A DNA stretch of 64,000 nucleotides from Vibrio sp. FE10 (GTDB lineage Bacteria > Pseudomonadota > Gammaproteobacteria > Enterobacterales > Vibrionaceae), in the NCBI RefSeq assembly GCF_030297155.1, contig NZ_AP028067.1:3534001-3598000 (forward strand), given 5' to 3'. Positions 59,655 through 64,000 of the stretch are shown piece after piece. The position numbers and the translations under genes were made by a program. Each line of letters starts with the position of its first letter. Position 1 is the stretch's first letter. Under the pieces are notes generated by a model. It did not search any database. It was not told the DNA's origin and saw only the letters and a program-made list of their open reading frames with translations.

Positions 59655-59825
59655 GGGGTTCCTCAGCTCGCTGATAAGTGACCCAAACTGTCCAAACGCT
59701 CATTAGAGTGGGACAGTGACTAACAGCTGTTTATTGTGGTTAACAATTATTTCGAAGAAATAACTGTTTTTTTGCTCAGACGATGACGCTTAAACAGCGG
59801 GAAATTCATCATAGCCCTACAGCGC

Positions 59826-59857
59826 AAAAAGGCCGGTGGTTAATAAACCACCAGCCA
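59826..59857 (-). terminator. Attenuator between rplL and rpoB
   Basis: On the minus strand GGCTGGTGGTT / AACCACCGGCC with TATT loop, followed by five T. It lies 32 nt after the rplL stop. In E. coli a partial terminator at this place lowers rpoBC transcription relative to the ribosomal genes; the same role is inferred here. Confidence 0.8.
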
Positions 59858-59888
59858 ATAGCCTTGCGGCTAGGAAATTAAGTAATAA

Positions 59889-60254
59889 TTACTTGATTTC
59901 AACAGAAGCGCCAACTTCTTCTAGCTGTGCTTTAAGAGCTTCAGCTTCAGCTTTGTCAACGCCTTCTTTAAGCGCTGCAGGAGCTGAGTCTACAAGACCT
60001 TTAGCTTCTTTAAGACCTAGGCCAGTTGCGCCACGTACAGCTTTGATAACTTGTACTTTGTTTGCGCCAGCGCCAGTAAGGATAACGTCGAATTCAGTTT
60101 GCTCAGCAGCAGCTTCAGCAGAAGCACCACCAGCTACAACTGCAGCTGCAGCAGTAACACCGAATTTTTCTTCCATAGCTTCGATAAGCTCAACAACTTG
60201 CATTACAGACATTTCTGCAACTGCGTCTAGGATTTGCTCGTTAGTAATAGACAT
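59889..60254 (-). CDS. rplL: 50S ribosomal protein L7/L12
   Basis: A 121-residue stalk protein: N-terminal dimer domain ([20 protein letters not shown]), Ala-rich hinge (about 35-50, with [17 protein letters not shown]), and C-terminal factor-binding domain ([36 protein letters not shown]). It is present in several copies on L10 and recruits GTPase factors. It follows rplJ by 57 bp. Confidence 0.98.
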   Translation of the reverse strand: MSITNEQILDAVAEMSVMQVVELIEAMEEKFGVTAAAAVVAGGASAEAAAEQTEFDVILTGAGANKVQVIKAVRGATGLGLKEAKGLVDSAPAALKEGVDKAEAEALKAQLEEVGASVEIK

Positions 60255-60311
60255 AACAATTCTCTTTTAAGTCAACAATAAGTTTAAATAGCAACCAGTG
60301 AAAAGCAAGGC

Positions 60312-60806
60312 TTATGCCGCAGCTTCTTCTTTTTGGTCGCGAACAGCAGCGATAGTACGAACCAGCTTGCCAGCAGAAGCTTCTTTCATGCACATCATTA
60401 GGCGTGCGATAGCTTCGTCGTAAGTTGGTAGTGTCGCTAGTACTTCAGCATCAGTAACTGCGCCTTCAAATGCAGCAGCTTTGATCTCGAAATCTTTATT
60501 CTCTTTAGCGAAGTCTTTGAAAAGACGCGCAGCAGCACCAGGGTGCTCATTAGAGAATGCGATCAGAGTTGGACCAGTGAAAGTGTCTACTAGACACTCG
60601 TAGTCTGTACCCTGAACCGCACGGCGTGCTAGTGTGTTACGAACAACTTTCATGTAAACACCCGCTTCGCGAGCTTGTTTACGTAGAGAAGTCATTGCGC
60701 CAACTTCAACGCCACGAGAATCAGCTACAACTGCAGAAAGTGCACCACTGGCAGCTTCGTTGACTTCAGCAACAATTGCTTTTTTGTCTTGAAGATTTAA
60801 AGCCAT
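60312..60806 (-). CDS. rplJ: 50S ribosomal protein L10
   Basis: A 164-residue protein that binds 23S rRNA and carries the L7/L12 dimers on its C-terminal helix. Begins [20 protein letters not shown] and contains [20 protein letters not shown]. The 250-bp leader upstream has a hairpin and likely is the site where the L10-L12 complex represses translation, as in E. coli. Confidence 0.98.
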   Translation of the reverse strand: MALNLQDKKAIVAEVNEAASGALSAVVADSRGVEVGAMTSLRKQAREAGVYMKVVRNTLARRAVQGTDYECLVDTFTGPTLIAFSNEHPGAAARLFKDFAKENKDFEIKAAAFEGAVTDAEVLATLPTYDEAIARLMMCMKEASAGKLVRTIAAVRDQKEEAAA

Positions 60807-60836
60807 TTGGATTAACCTCTGGTTGTGATTACAGCA

Positions 60837-60857
60837 CTCAATACAAAATGTATTGAG
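60837..60857 (-). promoter_or_regulatory. Hairpin in the rplJ leader
   Basis: CTCAATACA-AAA-TGTATTGAG, perfect 9-bp arms, 31 bp before the rplJ start on the minus strand. Probably part of the L10(L12) autoregulatory leader; no T-run. The rest of the 60807-61057 gap shows no gene. Confidence 0.55.
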
Positions 60858-61057
60858 CGTTTACGATGTTATTTAAAAATGAATAAATTCACTTCAAACC
60901 ACAACATCGCCTACGTAGGTTTTATTAAGCTATCAATAATCTAAAGAAAATCGACAGCGCCTACGGTCTTGGGATAGACGATTATGAATTGCTTCAAAAA
61001 TCACCCAACCACAAATATTAGGCGCAGAAGTATACACTAAATCTGCGCCCAAGCAAA

Positions 61058-61762
61058 TTAGTTTGCTTGTGTGTCAAGACTAGCTTGATCAACAGCAACA
61101 CCAGCACCCATCGTAGTAGAGATGCTTACTTTCTTCAGGAAAGTACCTTTCGCTGAAGAAGGCTTAGCTTTCTTAAGAGCAACTAGAAGTGCTTCTAGGT
61201 TCTCTTGAAGCTGGTTAGCTTCGAAAGTTGCTTTACCGATAGTAGTGTGGATGATGCCGTTCTTGTCGTTACGGTAACGAACCTGACCAGCTTTAGCATT
61301 TTTAACTGCTTCAGCAACGTTAGGAGTTACAGTACCAACTTTAGGGTTTGGCATTAGACCGCGTGGACCTAGGATTGTACCTAGTTGACCAACAACGCGC
61401 ATTGCATCTGGAGAAGCAACAACAACGTCAAAGTCCATTACGCCTTTTTTCACTTGCTCAGCAAGATCTTCCATACCAACGATATCTGCGCCAGCTTCTT
61501 TAGCTGCTTCTGCGTTTGCACCTTGAGTGAACACAGCAACGCGGATTTCACGGCCAGTACCGTGAGGTAGCACAGTTGCGCCACGTACGTTTTGGTCAGA
61601 TTTACGAGCATCGATGCCTAGGTTAACAGCAACATCTACAGACTCAACGAATTTAGCAGTTGCTAGTTCTTTAAGAAGAGCAATAGCTTCGTTGATTTCG
61701 TATTCTTTAGTTACTTCAACTTTGTCGCGGATTACGCGCATACGCTTAGTAAGTTTTGCCAT
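61058..61762 (-). CDS. rplA: 50S ribosomal protein L1
   Basis: A 234-residue protein of the L1 stalk, translational repressor of the rplK-rplA mRNA in E. coli. Contains [20 protein letters not shown] at the start, [20 protein letters not shown] and the C-terminal [20 protein letters not shown]. It starts 4 nt after rplK, which implies coupled translation. Confidence 0.98.
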   Translation of the reverse strand: MAKLTKRMRVIRDKVEVTKEYEINEAIALLKELATAKFVESVDVAVNLGIDARKSDQNVRGATVLPHGTGREIRVAVFTQGANAEAAKEAGADIVGMEDLAEQVKKGVMDFDVVVASPDAMRVVGQLGTILGPRGLMPNPKVGTVTPNVAEAVKNAKAGQVRYRNDKNGIIHTTIGKATFEANQLQENLEALLVALKKAKPSSAKGTFLKKVSISTTMGAGVAVDQASLDTQAN

Positions 61763-61766
61763 GATC

Positions 61767-62195
61767 TTATCCCTCTACCACTAGGCCCATTGAACGAGCA
61801 GTACCAGCAATAGAACGCTTCATTGCTTCGATGTCAGCACCAGTCATATCAGCAGCTTTAGTTTCTGCGATTTCCTGTACTTGAGCGTCAGTTACTGTGC
61901 CCACTTTTTCAGTGTTTGGACGACCAGAACCAGACTTAACGCCAGCAGCTTTCTTAAGAAGAACAGCAGCAGGTGGAGTCTTAGTTACGAACGTGAAAGA
62001 ACGGTCGTTGTATACAGTAATAACTACTGGAGTAGGTAGACCTTTCTCAACAGATTCTGTTTTTGCGTTGAACGCTTTACAGAATTCCATGATGTTCACG
62101 CCGTGTTGACCTAGAGCAGGACCAACCGGTGGACTTGGGTTTGCCATACCAGCTGCAACTTGCAGTTTGATATAAGCTTCAACTTTCTTAGCCAT
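61767..62195 (-). CDS. rplK: 50S ribosomal protein L11
   Basis: A 142-residue GTPase-centre protein and the substrate of PrmA (gene at 36886). The N-terminus [20 protein letters not shown] with the conserved [20 protein letters not shown] and the C-terminal RNA-binding [20 protein letters not shown] are intact. First gene of rplKAJL; its promoter lies in the 213-bp gap to nusG. Confidence 0.98.
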   Translation of the reverse strand: MAKKVEAYIKLQVAAGMANPSPPVGPALGQHGVNIMEFCKAFNAKTESVEKGLPTPVVITVYNDRSFTFVTKTPPAAVLLKKAAGVKSGSGRPNTEKVGTVTDAQVQEIAETKAADMTGADIEAMKRSIAGTARSMGLVVEG

Positions 62196-62283
62196 GATAT
62201 TTCCTAAATATTTGGGTACGTGCGCTAGCCTTTAGGCGAGCTCCCCTTAATTTCATTAATTACTTTTCACTTCCTAAGAAGTA

Positions 62284-62320
62284 AAAAGGCGCGAAATTAT
62301 AATCATAATTCGCGCCTTTA
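62284..62320 (-). terminator. Terminator after nusG
   Basis: Long stem AAAGGCGCGAAATTAT / ATAATTCGCGCCTTT with one bulged A; on the minus strand a T-run follows. It lies about 90 nt past the nusG stop, so rplK needs its own promoter downstream of it. Confidence 0.8.
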
Positions 62321-62408
62321 ACAACCCTAAAAAGGTGATTTTTTATACTCTTTCATTTTGAACAGCTTGTTAAATAGTTATCAACAGCTTACTCAAACTA
62401 ACCGAGTC

Positions 62409-62957
62409 TTAGTCTAGTTTTTCAACCTGACCGAATTCAAGCTCAACAGGCGTTGCACGACCAAAGATCGATACAGATACCTTAATGCGGCTCTTCTCGT
62501 AATCCACTTCTTCAACGGTACCGTTAAAGTCAGCAAATGGACCATCGTTCACACGAACCACTTCACCCGCTTCGAACATTGTCTTAGGACGTGGAGACTC
62601 GCTCGCTTTCTCTAGACGGTTCAAGATAGCATCAGCTTCTTTGTCAGTGATTGGTGCAGGACGATCAGAGGTACCACCAATGAAGCCCATAACACGAGGA
62701 ATGCTGCGTACTAAGTGCCATGATTCATCATTCATGATCATTTGCACTAATACGTAGCCAGGGAAGAACTTACGTTCGCTTTTACGGCGTTGACCTGCAC
62801 GCATTTCCACTACTTCTTCAGTAGGTACTAAAACGTCACCAAAGAATTCTTCCATGTCGTGCATTTTAATATGTTCGCGTAACGATTGAGATACACGACC
62901 TTCATAGCCTGAAAAGGCTTGAACTACATACCAACGTTTTTTTGGAGCTTCACTCAT
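62409..62957 (-). CDS. nusG: Transcription termination/antitermination protein NusG
   Basis: A 182-residue elongation factor. NGN domain (about 1-125: [55 protein letters not shown]) binds the beta' clamp; KOW domain (about 130-182: [20 protein letters not shown]) binds Rho or ribosomal protein S10. Follows secE by 13 nt, the conserved secE-nusG operon. Confidence 0.98.
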   Translation of the reverse strand: MSEAPKKRWYVVQAFSGYEGRVSQSLREHIKMHDMEEFFGDVLVPTEEVVEMRAGQRRKSERKFFPGYVLVQMIMNDESWHLVRSIPRVMGFIGGTSDRPAPITDKEADAILNRLEKASESPRPKTMFEAGEVVRVNDGPFADFNGTVEEVDYEKSRIKVSVSIFGRATPVELEFGQVEKLD

Positions 62958-62970
62958 GAATCAGAACCCT

Positions 62971-63348
62971 CTACACCCCAGTCGCTAGAGAAACTAAACG
63001 GACCATAATGCCGTCAATTCCCCAAAGCACTAGAGACATAACAATACATACAGCTAAAACGATCAATGTAGTTTGCATAGTTTCTTGGCGAGTAGGCCAA
63101 ACAACTTTACGAATCTCCATACGAGATTCTTTTGCAAAATCGATCGCAGCTTTACCTTTAGTTGTTGTTGCTGCAACGCCTAGTGCGGCAGCAATCAGCA
63201 CAACTACACCTGCAGCGCGAATTACAACAGACAATTCACCATACAGGTAATTACCCACAACAGCAGCAGCCAACAGTACAAAAGCGACTACCCACTTCAT
63301 TGTATCTGCTGCACCTGAGCTATCAGGAGTTTCAGCGTTTGCTTTCAT
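62971..63348 (-). CDS. secE: Preprotein translocase subunit SecE
   Basis: A 125-residue inner-membrane protein with three membrane segments as in E. coli: [40 protein letters not shown] and [20 protein letters not shown]. The conserved amphipathic helix [20 protein letters not shown] clamps SecY. First gene of secE-nusG. Confidence 0.96.
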   Translation of the reverse strand: MKANAETPDSSGAADTMKWVVAFVLLAAAVVGNYLYGELSVVIRAAGVVVLIAAALGVAATTTKGKAAIDFAKESRMEIRKVVWPTRQETMQTTLIVLAVCIVMSLVLWGIDGIMVRLVSLATGV

Positions 63349-63524
63349 AAAACCAACCTGTGATAAGTCTTAAATATAGACGACAATAACCCCGCTGTTG
63401 CAGGGCACATTCCTTTGCGTTGCAAAACAACACATCTAACAGTCATTTTAGTCAAAAAGACCGTTTAATTCTTTGCTAAGAGCTAAAATTGATGCCAAAA
63501 CACCCAACTCTTTTTTCAGCGCAG

Positions 63525-63552
63525 AAAAAGGGCATCAAATGATGCCCTTTTT
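63525..63552 (-). terminator. Terminator after tuf
   Basis: AAAAAGGGCATC / GATGCCCTTTTT with AAAT loop; T-run on the minus strand, 20-47 nt past the tuf stop. The 223-bp gap to secE shows no tRNA gene. Confidence 0.88.
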
Positions 63553-63571
63553 ACTAGTGGTTCGTCAAATC

Positions 63572-64000
63572 TTATGCAAAGATTTTAGCTACAACACCAG
63601 CACCAACAGTACGGCCACCTTCGCGGATTGCGAAACGTAGACCTTCGTCCATTGCGATTGGAGCGATTAGCTCAACAGTCATTTGAACGTTGTCACCTGG
63701 CATTACCATTTCTACGCCTTCAGGTAGAGTGATATCGCCTGTTACGTCAGTTGTACGGAAGTAGAACTGTGGACGGTAACCCTTGAAGAAAGGAGTGTGA
63801 CGGCCGCCTTCGTCTTTAGAAAGTACGTATACTTCAGACTCAAACTTAGTGTGTGGGTTGATTGAACCTTTAGCAGAAAGTACTTGGCCACGTTCAACGT
63901 CATCACGCTTAGTACCACGTAGAAGTGCACCAACGTTCTCACCAGCACGACCTTCGTCAAGCAGCTTACGGAACATTTCAACACCAGTACAAGTAGTAAG
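63572..64000 (-). CDS. tuf: Elongation factor Tu, C-terminal part
   Basis: The frame is open to the window edge, so the gene starts beyond it; the last 142 residues of about 394 are seen. They cover domains II and [60 protein letters not shown], and the end [20 protein letters not shown]. It brings aminoacyl-tRNA to the ribosome. Located before secE-nusG as for tufB in E. coli; which of the usual two tuf copies it is cannot be told from the protein. Confidence 0.98.
   Translation of the reverse strand, partial: LTTCTGVEMFRKLLDEGRAGENVGALLRGTKRDDVERGQVLSAKGSINPHTKFESEVYVLSKDEGGRHTPFFKGYRPQFYFRTTDVTGDITLPEGVEMVMPGDNVQMTVELIAPIAMDEGLRFAIREGGRTVGAGVVAKIFA

Noticed and set aside
63349-63571. Possible tRNA gene between tuf and secE
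   Set aside because: I read both strands for a cloverleaf, a T-loop (GGTTCGA-type) and a CCA end and found none; only the tuf terminator is clear.

Overview
The window is core chromosome of a marine gammaproteobacterium of the family Vibrionaceae. Gene content and order point to the genus Vibrio: the aroQ-accB-accC, dusB-fis, purHD, hupA and rpoBC/rplKAJL neighbourhoods, an arginine deiminase cluster joined to pyrBI, and an acs/actP/CrbRS acetate locus. Protein sequences look closest to the Splendidus group, but that is an impression and not a test. Nearly all genes are intact and of normal family length. I found no tRNA or rRNA gene, CRISPR array, insertion sequence, integrase or toxin-antitoxin pair.

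Layout. Positions 1-1950 are the only part that looks accessory: a LysR-type regulator cut by the window edge, a broken reading frame, and a complete trmL on the minus strand. This trmL lies head-to-head with a second, Vibrio-type trmL that has lost its first codons (1940-2389). Then come fxsA, aspA and dcuA (aspartate/fumarate metabolism). Positions 6839-15273 hold arginine and pyrimidine metabolism: a YfcC-type carrier, arcA, arcC, ornithine carbamoyltransferase, an attenuator leader peptide (pyrL), pyrBI, and a second ArgR-type regulator. After dsbD (15449-17296), positions 17500-34021 form an acetate-use region: the response regulator crbR, an NhaP2-type antiporter, a DUF4212/ActP-like symporter pair, a Fur-boxed gene with fumC, the hybrid kinase crbS, an MFS carrier, a DUF294 protein, a DEDD exonuclease and acs. 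Positions 34344-48009 are housekeeping: aroQ, accBC, prmA, dusB-fis, zntR, purHD, a DUF1481 lipoprotein, hupA, a CNNM protein, yjaG, a 2-hydroxyacid dehydrogenase and a uracil-DNA glycosylase-like protein. Positions 48117-64000 hold hemE, nudC, rsd and, on the minus strand, the tuf-secE-nusG-rplK-rplA-rplJ-rplL-rpoB-rpoC block.

How the genes work together. AspA makes fumarate from aspartate and DcuA exchanges C4-dicarboxylates. The arc genes turn arginine into ornithine, ammonia, CO2 and ATP. Carbamoyl phosphate links ornithine carbamoyltransferase to aspartate carbamoyltransferase next door. CrbS/CrbR are the known Vibrio regulators of acs, so sensor, regulator, uptake and activation of acetate lie within 17 kb.

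I saw no convincing new multi-gene system. The most unusual signals are the head-to-head trmL pair, a perfect 38-bp palindrome inside the DUF294 gene, a small-RNA-like promoter/hairpin/terminator unit between hemE and nudC, a paired ARG-box-like inverted repeat before the second argR, a 16-bp-armed hairpin before dcuA, and 16-bp and 18-bp tandem duplications at two gene ends. Promoter and operator calls were made by eye.
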